Below are positions 24,041 through 36,500 of a stretch of 64,000 bases of DNA, one piece after another. How positions within the stretch are numbered: the stretch's first letter is position 1; each line of letters begins with the position of its first letter. Source of the stretch: Neelides folsomi (taxonomy: Eukaryota; Arthropoda; Collembola; Neelipleona; Neelidae); assembly GCA_034687125.1 (NCBI GenBank), contig JAQGBZ010000066.1, forward strand, positions 62,001 through 126,000, read 5' to 3'. The notes below the pieces were generated by a model, which was not told the origin of the DNA, made no database searches, and was given only the letters and a program-made list of their open reading frames with translations. The position numbers and the translations under genes were made by a program.

Positions 24041-25165
24041 ATGTCTATTGAGAATTCATTTAAAGGTAAAAGAGTTTTGGTGACAGGAATTGGACAAGGT
24101 TGGAATAATTTGATTTCTTACTCTATTATTATTTCATTGATAGTAAAGTAAAAGTAACAATATTATAGGTATTACATAACTATTTTGAATTATAAAATAT
24201 AAATATATCTAGCATTGGAAAAGCAATAGCTGTTCAATTGTACTAATATGGGGCTTATATCATTGGCGTGTCCAAGAATGAAGAAAGACTAAAGAGTTGA
24301 AAACTGAATGTCCGGATCTTGAAATCATTCAAGTGGATTTAGCAGATTGGAACGCCACAAAAAAGCCGTTGATGCTTTGGATTGTGTTGATTGCCTGGTC
24401 AACAATGCAGGGGTTTCATTTATAGAAGGCATTTTGGATATTACACCAGAGAATTTTGATACGTATAAATTAATTTTCTATCTTTGTAATTAATAATTAT
24501 CTATTATAAATATTATTTTTTTACTGTAATGTTCAACATTTAGGATTTTTAATGTAAATGTAAAGGCGGCTGTTAATGTTTGCCAAAGCGTTGCTAGGAA
24601 AATGAAAGATGGCGGTAAAGGAGGATCCATTGTTTTGATTTCTTCTGTGGTAAATAATTTTTAACTACCTATTTGTTATAATATGCGAGCGTCAAATTTG
24701 GACCCTCTTGGACTAATTGGATTTATAATTGTAATCCTACTCTATGTTGGTACTTATTAATATTGTGTCTTAAATTTCTTAAATTACAAGGAATAATTAT
24801 TTAAAATGGTTTGTTTGTAGCTGAGCCAGAAACCAGCGCCTTATAGTGCTTCCAAATCAACTCTTGATTCTTTTGGTTGTTCCATGGCACTCGAACTGGG
24901 AAAATACAAAATCCGAGTGAATGTGATCAACATTGCCTGCGTTCAAACTTCTATGTTGGCATCGGGATTCAAAGCTTTATAGGAAATTCCTAAAAGTGAA
25001 AATGAAATCGTAATCCTAATAGCTGAACGAACAAGATATCCATTGGGAGTAGTTTTAATTGACGTGGACGAAGTGGTCACTTTGACACTTTTTGTTTTGT
25101 CCGATTTGACTTCAATGATCACTGTACAAACTCATGTCATGGATGGAGGAATTTTAGTAACGTGA
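24041..25165 (+). pseudogene. Dead copy of the DCXR-like short-chain dehydrogenase
   Basis: Same four-exon layout as the live gene at 27773, with high nucleotide identity. Damage: the lysine codon in QLYKYG is TAA (QLY-stop-YG); single-base losses in the AAAGAG and GCCACAAAAAAG stretches shift the frame twice in exon 2; a TAG stands in the last exon where the live copy has CAG (TTATAGGAAATTCC). Twelve bases are missing just before the catalytic Lys, turning PYSSVYCATK into PYSASK. The 3' end (DGGILVT-stop) still aligns. It could not give a full-length enzyme. Confidence 0.9.
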
Positions 25166-26211
25166 ATTACTACAAATGTGGAATAAAATAAATCATTAAT
25201 TTTAGTGGACCTTTACATTTCTTGAATTGAAATTTTAAATGTATCATGTGATGTTTAAATTATCTAATTTAATAATTTTCATAAATCTTTATCTTAACAT
25301 AATATTTTTAAGAATGGCTATATATGATTAATTTATTAATCATATAAATTACACATTATGTTACACCTTAAGAATATTTTATCTATTAAATTGAGAAATT
25401 GAGATTCATGTTGTAATGCAATTGATCAATATGCTAACAATAATGTTCCGCATAGTAATTGTGTTCCAATAATAAAGGAAGAAACGTTGCTGGTTATTTT
25501 TCATCGTCATATTGCCGATGAGAAAATGTTTAGATGAATAAAATACAATATATCTATGTATCAACGTATGATATAACATGAACGTAATGGGAAATGTGGT
25601 TTCCGGGTCTCCATTGTTAGTAATTCCAAGAATTGGATCTTTTAATCCAATCATTATGAAGAGTATCATTTATAAGATTTTAATCATGAACTTTCAATAA
25701 AAATAAACTCAAATTCATTTTTACATCTTCACAAGTCCCTTTTAAATATTTTATCTTAAATTATATACGCACATCAATGTAATTATTTACTAGATATATG
25801 TTAGGTATAAAATTCCATTAAACTTATAACTTATTGAGTTCATAAGTATGGTAGTTATAACTAAAAGGAAATACTTGTAATATTTTGAAATATTTTGTAT
25901 AAATCTTATTATCAGTGATCAACCAAAAGCACAATCACAGGCACATGAATCAGCACAATTTAAATAACAACCAAATCACAATTCTTAATGTGTTACCTTT
26001 ATTAGCCTTTATAAGTATAAGGAAATGTCTTCGGAGAGAAACTACATAAAGGGGGAACTTCTGTTACACTCTCACATTCAGAAATGGGCTAAGGAACCAG
26101 ATGAGTCAAGTGATATAAATAAAGTGTTGTTCTTTAAATATTTTTATAAAGTTATATTAAAAGTTATTTACTGTAAATGTAAATTATAATTAATAAACCA
26201 AACTTTAGAAA
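25166..26211. other. Intergenic region
   Basis: AT-rich; an 87-codon minus frame at 25406-25669 has no recognisable features and looks like chance. The distal end contains the promoter of the Gly/His-rich gene. Confidence 0.5.
26114..26120 (+). promoter_or_regulatory. TATA box of the Gly/His-rich gene
   Basis: TATAAAT in the context GTGATATAAATAAAG, 92-98 nt upstream of the ATG at 26212. Position fits a core promoter with a 5' UTR of about 65 nt. Confidence 0.45.
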
Positions 26212-26805
26212 ATGAAGAATTTTCCAAGGGTAAGAGATATTTTTTAATATTTTAATTAATAAATCATTTTAAAGACAGTTTAAATATTTAGTTTTAATAT
26301 CTAGATATCATGCGGAGTTCTGGTTGCAATTGCAATATTTTTTCTCTCTGTTATTCTGTCCTCTGTTGAAGTTGAATGTGGATATAAAGAGATCGTCATT
26401 CGACACCATGGGAGACATGGGCATCGAGGTCACTACTATGGACACGGGAGAGGAAGACACCGGAAATACCATGGACACAGATATTACGGATCTGGATACA
26501 CAGGACACGGTGGTTACGGTGGTGGCTATGGAGGTGGTCACGGTGGCTATGGTGATAGTCACCGGGGCTATGGAGGTGGTCATGGTGGCTACTGTGGTAG
26601 TCATGGAGGTTGCCACGGTGTCTACGGTGGTAGTCATGGTGGCTATGGCGGTGGTCACCACGGGGGAGATCATTTTGGTGTTCATGGAGGTTATGGACAT
26701 AGTGGCTTCCATTCTGGTCATTCTGGTCATCATAGTAGCCACGGAAGTTATTACAGTCATGGACCTACTATTTCTTATGGCCATGGTCATGGATATGGAA
26801 AATAA
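26212..26805 (+). CDS. Secreted Gly/His/Tyr-rich repeat protein
   Basis: Two exons, 26212-26229 (only 18 nt: MKNFPR) and 26305-26805, phase-0 intron (AGG|GTAAGAG ... CTAG|ATA); 172 residues. The split start gives a good signal peptide (MKNFPRISCGVLVAIAIF, continuing hydrophobic to about residue 30). The mature part is about 130 residues of Gly, His, Tyr and Ser with a basic front (HHGRHGHRGHYYGHGRGR), then imperfect GGGHGGY units and a Ser/His-rich end (GHSGHHSSHGS). Such sequences occur in cuticle, silk and glycine-rich antimicrobial proteins; histidine clusters could bind metal. I cannot choose among these. Because the repeat has few stops, two long false frames overlie it, one on each strand; the frame given here is the one with a signal peptide and a splice-supported start. 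Confidence 0.8.
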
Positions 26806-26830
26806 AAATACACGTTATTAAATTCACATA

Positions 26831-27200
26831 TCGGGTGGACCAGAAGTCGATGCGTATTTTTAATGAGTGGTATCTTTTTTATTTATTAACCAAATTTCGT
26901 TAAAATTGGCAGGTATATAATTTATATATCGTATAAAATAAGTAAAACCTCAAACTCTTCAATTGAGCCCTATTTACTTCAATACCTCTCTGCAACCCGC
27001 ATCCTCTTTTGCACATAGCAACCGGGGTTTCCGCGAATGCTTTTGGCTAATAGCCTCTTTCGATTTAACCAAAGTAGACTGGATTTTTGACATGGCCCTA
27101 GATGAAGAAATCGAAGTAATTCAGATCGGATGAGTTTTTTATCATTAATCATCTTAATTTATGATTGATTAAAAAACGCATCGATCTTTGATCCACCCTG
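26831..27200. mobile_element. Internally deleted DDE (mariner-like) transposon remnant with TIRs
   Basis: Imperfect terminal inverted repeats: the left end TCGGGTGGACCAGAAGTCGA matches the reverse complement of the right end (CAGGGTGGATCAAAGATCGA), and similarity continues through GATGCGT. A TA flanks each end (26829-26830 and 27201-27202), the target duplication of Tc1/mariner elements. Inside, on the minus strand near 27000-27090, a short stretch (GCYVQKRM) also occurs in the transposase relic at 54060-54340. Only about 370 bp remain, so it cannot move by itself. Confidence 0.65.
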
Positions 27201-27202
27201 TA

Positions 27203-27772
27203 TATCTAATTGATATTTTTTTCATACAGATAATGATAAAATGGTAAACTGGTTGAATTGATTAACAGACTGAGATTGGTGAACATGTTTGAATAAATAA
27301 TATTATTGAATGTGTACAATGGAAAGAGAACTACATACAATTAGTATAGTATATTACCTATACATACAAATGTACATACTATATGGTTTGCAAAGATTAA
27401 ACGTTGTGAATTGTTAATTTTACTTGATGTGAAATATTTGTATTATAGGTACATAGTAAATACATACCATATATTACGAGATAATTATTAGGAAATTCTA
27501 TAAGGTAACATATTTAGGTAGTATCAATTTATGCACGTATATATTAACCATAACCATATGTATGATTAAAGTATTAGTTGACATACTTTAAACTTTAAAG
27601 TTATCAATTCTTTTCCTATCAATGTCGAGCTCGTTTTATAAAACTTTACAAGCTGATTAACTTTCTCCTCTTCAATTAATAAAATTGAAATTGAAGATTC
27701 CCAACTTTAATTCACGACTCAACCTACATAATTAATAAAAAGGCTTCACACATACTGTATTTAGAGTCCAAA
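27203..27772. other. Upstream region of the live SDR gene
   Basis: AT-rich; about 27382-27690 is the counterpart of 23775-23960 upstream of the dead copy. No separate gene is seen. Confidence 0.5.
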
Positions 27773-28959
27773 ATGTCGATTGAGAATTCATTTAAAGGGA
27801 AAAGGGTTTTGGTGACAGGAGTTGGACAAGGTTTGTATAAATTGACATCTTACTCTATTATTATTTTCATTGATAGATAACATAACGCAATTATTCAAAT
27901 TAATATACCATATTTAAATATACTCATATTCATATTTTTTAATAAATATATCAGGCATTGGAAAAGCAATAGCTGTTCAATTGTACAAATATGGGGCTTA
28001 TGTCATTGGCGTGTCCAAGAATGAAGAAAGACTAAAAGAGTTGAAAAATGAATGTCCGGATCTTGAAACCATTCAAGTGGATTTGGCAGATTGGAACGCC
28101 ACGAAAAAAGCTATTGATGCTTTGGATTGTGTTGATTGCCTGGTCAACAATGCGGGAGTTTCAATTACAGAAGGCATTTTGGATATTACACCAGAGGGTT
28201 TTGACACGTATAAATAATCTTTTATAACTAACAATAACCCTACATTTTATTATTATCCAAACTAACATAAATATATAACTTATTTACATTTAGTATAAAT
28301 ATGAAATTATTATTTTTAATTCAATGTTCAACATTTAGGACTTTTAATATCAATGTAAAGGCCGCAGTTAACGTTTGTCAAAGCGTTGCTAGAAAAATGA
28401 AAGATGCAGGTAAAGGAGGATCCATTGTTTTGATTTCTTCTGTGGTAAGAAATACTTCTTAACTTCATGAAGTAAATTAATTGGTCGCTATAGTATTTAT
28501 AATTGAAATATATTTAATATATTCCTAATTCAATATGTATAATATTGTATCTTGTATTTTAGTTATAAGAAATAATTATTTAAATTTGGTTTGTATTTGT
28601 AGCTGAGCCAGAAAGTAGTGCCGTATAGTTCCGTTTATTGTGCTACCAAAGCAGCTCTTGATTCTTTTGGTCGCTCCATGGCACTCGAACTGGGAAAATA
28701 CAAAATCCGAGTGAATATGATCAACAATGCCTGCGTGCCAACTTCTTTGTTGGCGTCGGGATTCAAAACTATGCAGGAAATTCCTAAAAGTGAAAATGAA
28801 ATTGTAATCACATTGGCTGAACGAACAAGATATCCATTGGGAGAAGTTTTAATTGACGTGGACGAAGTGGTCACTTTGACACTTTTTGTTTTGTCCGATT
28901 TGACTTCAATGATCACAGGGCAAACTCATGTGATGGATGGAGGATTTTTAGTAACGTGA
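27773..28959 (+). CDS. Short-chain dehydrogenase/reductase, L-xylulose/carbonyl reductase (DCXR) type
   Basis: Four exons: 27773-27830, 27955-28207, 28339-28444, 28603-28959; phases 1, 2, 0; 257 residues. Classical SDR: beta strand plus dinucleotide motif TGVGQGIGK (residues 15-23), an acidic residue after VDLADWNATKKA, NNAG, the catalytic Ser in LISSV (about 137-138), and YCATK with Tyr151 and Lys155. The C-terminus DGGFLVT is near-identical in kind to DCXR. DCXR (about 244 residues) reduces L-xylulose and alpha-dicarbonyls with NADPH as a cytosolic tetramer. RVLVTGVGQ followed by IGVSK after the second strand suggests NADP(H) use. It is the intact member of a tandem pair; the copy at 24041 is dead. 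Confidence 0.85.
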
Positions 28960-29305
28960 ATTATTATTTATAAATGTGCAATACCTATAGCATACCATTA
29001 ATTTTAATGGGCAATACATACATTCTTTGAATTGAAATATATCATTATTTGATGTTAGAATTCGGGTTAATGCTAGTCATTTTCATAAATCTTAACATAA
29101 TCATAACATTTATTAATATTCCTATCATTTTGAAAATTGTAATTGATTGATTAAAAATAAAAAGCATCCTTTTAAAAATGAGAAATAATACAAATAATAA
29201 TCTTTTTATATGCGAAACGTTGTATCATTTAATATATTTCCAAATTTTTTCAATGTTCCATAATTTTTAATAAAAGTTGTCAAACTCAATTTTCGGATAA
29301 CATTT
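28960..29305. other. Convergent intergenic spacer
   Basis: AT-rich, between the SDR gene and the serine protease gene. Nothing recognised. Confidence 0.5.
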
Positions 29306-30789
29306 TTAATTGCAGAAAGTTGTTTCTCCAGCAATACTTGAAACAAAATCTCTGTATTGGTCAACTCTTGTGTAATAAGCAGGTGCTTCGAGGATCGGAC
29401 ATCCTTTGTCATCTGTGTGGCCACCAGAAACAATTCCAACCTATTAAATTACATTAAATTACACCTTAATTTAAGAACTACCCTTTTTGGACATAATTTA
29501 AAAACTTGAAAAATTAAATTAATTCAATTGAATTTAATAGAGTAGATAAAAGCCAATTGCCTGTTGATATGCGTCATCATTTGTAATAAATAATGGACCA
29601 CCTAAAATTAAAATTCAATTACGTTTTAATTACAAAATATAATGCCCAGAAAAGATACTTAAAAAGATTGATAAATGAATTCAATACCAGAATCTCCATG
29701 GAGACTACTCTGAGGTTTCATTTCCATGCAAATTTGAGATTCGGGGAATCTTCGGCTTGCTCCGGTATTTCTGTATTTTTCTTCACATTCGGCGTTTTCG
29801 ACAGCTGTTCCAGACGCTTGGAGCAAAACATTAGAGCTCTTGTAATCATCACACGTTGTTCTTCCCCATCCAGCGACTGTCGCACTTTCTTGAATCGAAG
29901 TGAGGCAAATGTTGTTCACGGTTGAAGTTGCTTTGATTTCTCGGTCAACTTTGATTATAGCAATGTCGTTCTCCAATTCTTGATTATTATATTCACTAAT
30001 AAATATAATATTATTTAATATTTAGAGCATATTTTAAATTCAATATAAGGTTTACAACGCGACGATCAAATTACTCAATACAAAATAATATTTTAATTAA
30101 GTGTAATTATTCTTAGATAATTAATTATAAAATTAATAATAGCGTTAACTCTAAAGTTTATAATTTTTTGAAGTTTAATTATAATTACAGCATTTAATTT
30201 TAATTTTAAGCTTACGGATGAATTATACAGTTTGATTTTTTAAAATATACAACTTGGCGCCCTTTTTCGTTTCGATCTTTCATATTGTGAAGACCCAAAA
30301 CTGCCGTGTGGTTTCCATTAGCAGACAAAGGTTCAATGCAATGAGCAGCAGTTAAAATGTGTCGTGGTCCAATGATTGAACCACCACAACTGAAACTGTA
30401 TCCATTCTAGAAATTTAAATTATTAATATTCCTTATTCGATTATATATATAATAATCATGTAAAATTTATTAATTAATATTTCTTTTAAAAAAGTTAATA
30501 ATTTAAAATGTACGTTATTTTTTCTGAAAAGTGCCGCCATGAAAGTAAAAGAATGAGGAGAAACTTGATCTCCCCTCAATACTTTTTCTTCAAAGCTTTC
30601 CTCCTTTGTCCCATCGTTGTGTTGATCGAAATCCTGATCAGTTTCAATTTCACTTGCTTGAGGAATATTTTGGATATCTAATTCATCACCAACATCTTCA
30701 TTTTGAAAACTCGCGGCAGAAGCATAGCAACTGATAAAACAGAGTAAAATCAACCCTGAAATATGGGTCATTTCGATATTTTTTTTCAA
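29306..30789 (-). CDS. Secreted chymotrypsin-like serine protease (S1A)
   Basis: Five exons: 30789-30514, 30406-30216, 29995-29688, 29601-29561, 29440-29306; 316 residues from the first ATG. Given the TATA box, the second Met (codon 7, MTHISGLILL) may be the true start. Signal peptide, then an acidic propeptide (about residues 25-60), and a mature start at VLRGDQ after Glu-Lys. The triad is present: His in TAAHC, Asp in NDIAIIKV, Ser in GDSGG (split by intron 3). The residue at position 189 (chymotrypsin numbering) is Ser, so specificity should be chymotrypsin-like. Cys191, which normally pairs with Cys220, is Leu although a Cys near 220 remains (GCPI). Exon 4 is only 41 nt and appears to end at a GC donor. 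Probably digestive or extracellular. Confidence 0.8.
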
Positions 30790-30821
30790 TTACGGTTAGA
30801 ATTTTATTGTAAAATGTTCTA

Positions 30822-30828
30822 ATTTATA
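30822..30828 (-). promoter_or_regulatory. TATA box of the serine protease gene
   Basis: TATATAAATTAG on the minus strand, about 33 nt upstream of the first ATG (30789). That spacing puts transcription start at or after that ATG, favouring the second ATG at 30771. Confidence 0.45.
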
Positions 30829-31229
30829 TAAAAATATTTTTGTAGTTTTAGTCCTTGAAATTATTATTTATTTATGTTAGTGCCAATAAAAAATTAATCT
30901 TTGAGAATCGTTGAAAAACTTGTGCATCATCAATTTAATTTGAATTCTCCATTTAAATTTAAACAATAAATTATCAAAACCTATAAATTACAATACTTTT
31001 CATATATTGTAATATTGTACACAGTGTAAAAAATACGAATAATGAATGTTTAATTCTATTGTAAGATTATTATTATTATTTTATTATAAAGGAATGATAA
31101 AGTGTTGAAAGCGAATTTACATCAACATGAATTAATAATAACACCATTCTTAAAATTCTATTATTTATTTTAAAATTTTAAAATCAATTTATAAAAATAT
31201 CTCTTATTAGGTTAGATTAGGTTAGGTAA

Positions 31230-32690
31230 ATGTGTGGAATTCACACATTTACTCGCTTCACACTTTTACCTACGACACCGTAAACTAGGAAATAATAAAG
31301 TACCAGGATACGATGGAATTACTAACGAAATATGGAAAAGCTTAAAGGAACCATTAAGAATTAAATTACTAGATACTTTTAATAGTATGTGGAATGACGG
31401 CACATACCCTGAAGATTTTTCTAAAATAATCATTAGTCCAATTTATAAAAAAGGCGAAAATGCTTGTAACAAACTATAGGCCAATATCATTAGCTAAAAT
31501 CAGTTTGAAACTTTATACTCAACTTATGACCAATAGAATGCAGATCTGTAATAATAAACACGATATTATATCCGAATTTCAAGCAGCATACAAACCAGGT
31601 ACAAGTTGCACAGATCAAATTTATAACCTAATTTCCACAATTACTAAATATATATCCAAAGGTTTTTATGTATATGTAGTATTTATTGATTTATCCCAAG
31701 CTTTTGATACAATAGACCACGAACTTTTATGGAAAAAACTACATGCAAAAAATATCAGTAATAAATTTATTCACAACATTCAAAAAGTTAATAAAATTAC
31801 TAATGCATTAATAGGCACAAAATCAGGCGAAAGTGAAAGTTTCCCAATTATGAAATCAGTCCTTCAAGATGAAACAATCTCACTTAACCTATTTAACATC
31901 TTTATAGATGATATGCATGAAATATTATCGAAAACAAATACCGCTCCTTTAATAATTAACAATAGACCTGATATTTTTGTATATGCCGATGACACCACTT
32001 GTTTATCTCTAAATAAATTTGATGCGCAAATTAAAATTAATATCTTAAGAAAGTACTTTAAAGATAATAATCTAAGAGTAAATATAACAAAGACCAGATT
32101 TGTCATTTTTGGCCCAAATAAATTAGAGAGTGCATCGACTTTAAAATGGGATAATGAGACACTGGAAAGAGTAGACTCCTTCACTTATTTAGGACTGCCT
32201 TTAACTTACGATCTAAACACTAACGAAGCTTCCAAACACTTTATAATGAAATCAAACTTAACAATAACTAAAATTAAAACTCTAGCATTTAAAAGCAAAA
32301 TGAGATCTTTTAAATCTTATATAAAGCTTTTTGATTCAATGGTGAGAAGTCCTTACATATCCTTACATCCTTACATACTCAGCTCCTATTTGGTCATTAA
32401 AACACACTAATGATTTGGACAGGATACAAATTAATTACTATAAATCAATTTTTTATTTACCTAAAATAGCACCGTGTTGGTTTATATACCTAGAATTGGG
32501 AATAATCTCAATTGAACATGTCATTATTAAACTAACCTTAAAATATTGGTTAAAATTTATATCAAGATTAGATAACTCGCTGTTATTAAATAGCTACCTA
32601 AATTTTAAGAAGTGTACTTATAAAAATAATTGGTGCTCTAACTTTACAAAGATGCTACAAAAATGGAACGGTATCTATTAGATTGTGAAA
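31230..32690 (+). mobile_element. Decayed non-LTR retrotransposon (reverse transcriptase part)
   Basis: Translation gives the fingers and palm of a LINE-type reverse transcriptase in three pieces. 31234-31479 (VPGYDGITNEIWKSL, FSKIIISPIYKKG) shifts frame near 31460 into 31460-32410 (TNYRPISLAKISLK, VFIDLSQAFDTIDH, the catalytic FVYADD, the thumb-side LTYLGLP-like block), then another break leads to 32415-32681. The usual GVPQGSxLSP block is degraded (SVLQDETISLNLFN). The endonuclease half and the 3' tail are not visible. The motifs suggest a Jockey/CR1-type element. It lies between the protease and ACE genes and is not functional. Confidence 0.85.
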
Positions 32691-33559
32691 ATATCAGACA
32701 CAATTATAAAGATAACTTAATAAAAGTTAACATTTTCATTGGAAAAATTAAAAGTGATTTTATTAGTCAATGTATTATAATATTTAATAAAACATAAGAG
32801 TTAATAAAACTGATTCATTTTTAAGTATTATTTAATATCAAAGCGTTAAACACCTGAAATGATATATGTTGATAAAATGATCATAGCTTACTTTAGAACA
32901 TCTTATTGTTTATATACCTAAGCACAAAGCACTACTTATTACATTTTACATCAATGTATGTTATCAGTACCTACATTACATTTGAATAGAATAAAATACA
33001 ACATATCAATATGATTATTTTGCCAATCAAAATTGCTCTGAACAAATATTATTCAAAAACAACATTAACGTTTAAAGGCCCAATTATCAAGAATCAAGAC
33101 TATAGTTATAATATGAATTATATTCTATCTGTAATTGTTTGTATTTGAATCTCTAACAATAAGATATAATTACCTGTTGTATTTTCCAACCATCACCCAT
33201 GTAATGTACTCGTACATAGTATAGGTATATGTAGTTACCAATGTATGTGATATATATTACATTACCAAATAAATGTAAGTATATTAGATTTAAAACATAA
33301 TTATTACATAACATTTATTAAATGTAATAAAAACTGTAGTTTGTTAATTTTGTATTTCCAAAATATGCCAAATGCCTTTTCCTTGTTCTTTTGCATTGTT
33401 CAAATGACATATTGCTTTTCAAACCTACTAAAGATAAAATCGGGAAGATAAATGATAAAAAGTCTATTAGATAGACAATGTATGAAAGTATAAAGGACTT
33501 GAATTGGGTCCAATTAATTACTTTCTCAGCGCCCATCGGGTGGAACAGACGCTGTCAAA
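32691..33559. other. Intergenic region and ACE promoter
   Basis: AT-rich spacer; nothing recognised except the TATA box and possible initiator close to the ACE start. Confidence 0.5.
33489..33494 (+). promoter_or_regulatory. TATA box of the ACE gene
   Basis: TATAAA in GAAAGTATAAAGGAC, 66-71 nt upstream of the ATG. An initiator-like CTCAGC occurs about 33 nt downstream, at about 33525. Confidence 0.5.
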
Positions 33560-36500
33560 ATGGGATTCGGAAAGAGTCTCGTTATTTCATTTCTTTTCTG
33601 TTCTCAAATTTTCATCTTTATTGAAGGAAAACCTCCCAGAAATGGAATTCAACTTGAAGAAGAAGGAATTCAATATTTGAATGGATTAGAACCCCGATAT
33701 TCGGCAGCTTGTAATGCTGAAATGGAAGCAAGATGGGTAATATGATAAATCGAAATCAGATGAAATACTAATTAATTATTCCAAAAAACAATTAAATTTT
33801 ATATATTCATTTTTGGCTTTTGCTCAAATATTTCTTTATTCAATTTCTTTTTTCATCGATTTCTAGAAATACATTACAAACGTGACCGAGCATAATGAAC
33901 AAGAAGCCGTAAGTTGAAAATTTGAATAACCAATTCACTTTATCGTTTAATTTTAATTAATGGCTTTACATTAATAATTACAATATTCAAATAGAATACT
34001 CTAGTTTGGAATTCATTTTTTAATTTTCTATGCATTTAGACTAAAGCTAAGACAGAATTTTTAAACTTCCAAGCATCCATTCAAAAGGAAATTGCAGACC
34101 AATTTGGAGATGAATGGCAAGATTATGAAAATGAATTTGCAAAGAGAGAATTCAAATATCTCGTCATCAAAGGTCCAGGAAATCTCACCGAACAAGAAAT
34201 CGGAGATGTAATTTTTTTAATTTTTACAGAATTACCTATTTAATTCCCGAGTTAAAATAATAATATTTTTTACTACAAGATGAATGCCCTCATTAGCCGT
34301 TTTGAAAATCATTATGCAACGGCTACTATTTGTGAATACAACAACCCAAATAATTGCACACTTAAATTGGATCCTCGTAAGTTTGATGTTTGAATACTTT
34401 GATTAAATAAAACTACACATTAATAAAATTTAAATTCTAATCCAAATTCAAATAATTTACAAAGACATTGAAGCCATGTTGAGGGAAAAGAACGATTTTG
34501 ATGAGTTGGCTTATTACTGGACCGAATGGCACAATGTGATGTCAGAAGGAGTTGAAGGAGTTAAACCGGAACATTATAAAACATTCGTTGATTTTCAAAC
34601 AAAGATCGCAGTGAGCAACGGTATGGTTTATAATTCTATTCGCATTCGAATTAATCAATTATAAATTTTTTAATAACAAATTTTACAATTTTTGAATCAG
34701 GATATGATGACATGGGAGAACTTTGGATGCAAAATTACGATACAGGAGTTCCTGGATGGAATTCAAATGAATTCAAACAGAAAATGCTCGACTTTTGGGA
34801 TAATCTCCAACCATACTACGTAAGAAAATTAATAATTTAATTATTTTTATCAAATATGATAATTAATCGTAGTTTAGTACTTGCGATATTATCGAACAAA
34901 TGTATAATTTAAAAATTCTATTTTAAAAAATTCTTAAAATTAGAACGTTCTCCATGCATACGTCAGAATGAAGCTCCGACAAAATCCACTTTATGAAGGA
35001 AAAATCAAAAAGTATGGAATGATCCCAGCAAATCTCATGGGAAATATGTGGAGCCAAGGTATGAATTATAAAATTATAGTAATTAATTTATTAATTATAA
35101 ATACTTATACGAATATTATAAATATAGTTAGAAGTTAATTTATAATTTCTATATCACAGATTGGTCCAAACTTGAAGCTTCAACAAAGCCTTATCCCGAT
35201 GTTCCAAACTTGGATGCGACTGAAGCCATGATTAAAAAAGTATTAAAATTAATTTTAAACCTTTTACCCCCCCCCCCCCCCCCAAACACAGGTAAACATA
35301 TTAAACTAAATATAATAATGAAATCTTAATATTTTCAAATAGGGATATACTCCAAGGGATTTATTTGTAATTGCCGAAAAGTTTTTCTTTGGTCTTGGTT
35401 TGGGCAACATGTCTCAAACATTTTGGGATAAAAGTATGTTGGTGAGGCCTGATGATGTTGAAGATGTTGTCTGCCACGCGTCTGCTGAAGATTTCTGTTT
35501 GGGAGCTGGAAATGAGGATTTCAGGTAAACATTTTCAGGGAAAAATGTTGCTAAAATGATTATTTTCAATTTTTTAACTACATTTAAATCTAATAGGATC
35601 AAGCAATGTACTCAAGTCAATCACAAACAACTCATAACAGCTCATCATGAAATGGTAAGAAAATGGATTTTTGTATTTATTCACTTGTATTTTTAATATA
35701 TATAATTATCAATTATATATATATGTATATTATATATAAATGCATAATATTTATCTTTAAAAGGGCCATATTAAATACTTTGAATATTACACCGACCTTC
35801 ATTACACGTTCCGAACATCAGCCAATGACGGATTCCATGAAGCAATCGGAGATGCATGTAATTAGAAATTAAAATACTATTGTTTAAAAATCATTGGCTA
35901 AAAAATTCAAAAACGTACATGCATGTTTTTATTGTGTGTTATCTTATAATTTAATAACTTTTGTTCCCCGACAAAGAAATTGATAAATGTTTAATATGCT
36001 GATAAAATTTATTTTATTGAAGTGGCCCTTGCTGTTACGACCCCCAAGCATTTACAATGCTATTTGGAGCTTGATATGGGATTGGACATCGATTGCACTC
36101 CACCAGCTCAAAATAAAGCTGAGGAGAAATCGCCAACTGTCAATGCCGTGACTGAAATGGACATCAATTCACTTTACATGGCCGCATTGCAAAAGGTTTA
36201 TGAGTTCAATGATATAAATGATGATTTCTCGTTTATCATTTTATGAATTATGTAAATAATACTATACTTAATAAATGTATGCTACTAACATTAAGAGTTA
36301 TAATTTATAATGACTTACTCATATTAACTCATTTATATTACTTTTATTAATTGGATGGCTAATATTGATTTTTTTAATCATTTACAGCTTGTCTTTTTCC
36401 CATTTGCAATTTCAATGGATGCTTGGAGATGGGATGTGAGTCATTGGAAAAAAATATTTCCTACTGTCGAGATTATTCATTAATTAATAACCAATTATCA

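Noticed and set aside
25406-25669. 87-codon minus frame
   Set aside because: AT-driven composition, no splice partners, no features.
26308-26790. 160-codon minus frame rich in Thr and Met
   Set aside because: Antisense shadow of the same repeat.
26324-26821. 165-codon plus frame rich in Met, Val and Thr
   Set aside because: It is the wrong frame of the Gly/His repeat; the frame with a signal peptide and a spliced start is the real one.
29593-29925. 110-codon plus frame
   Set aside because: Antisense of protease exon 3, which carries the catalytic Asp and Ser.
31230-32690. Possibility that the reverse transcriptase is a retrovirus-like or host gene
   Set aside because: No gag, protease, integrase or LTR; the motifs are of the non-LTR type and the frame is broken.
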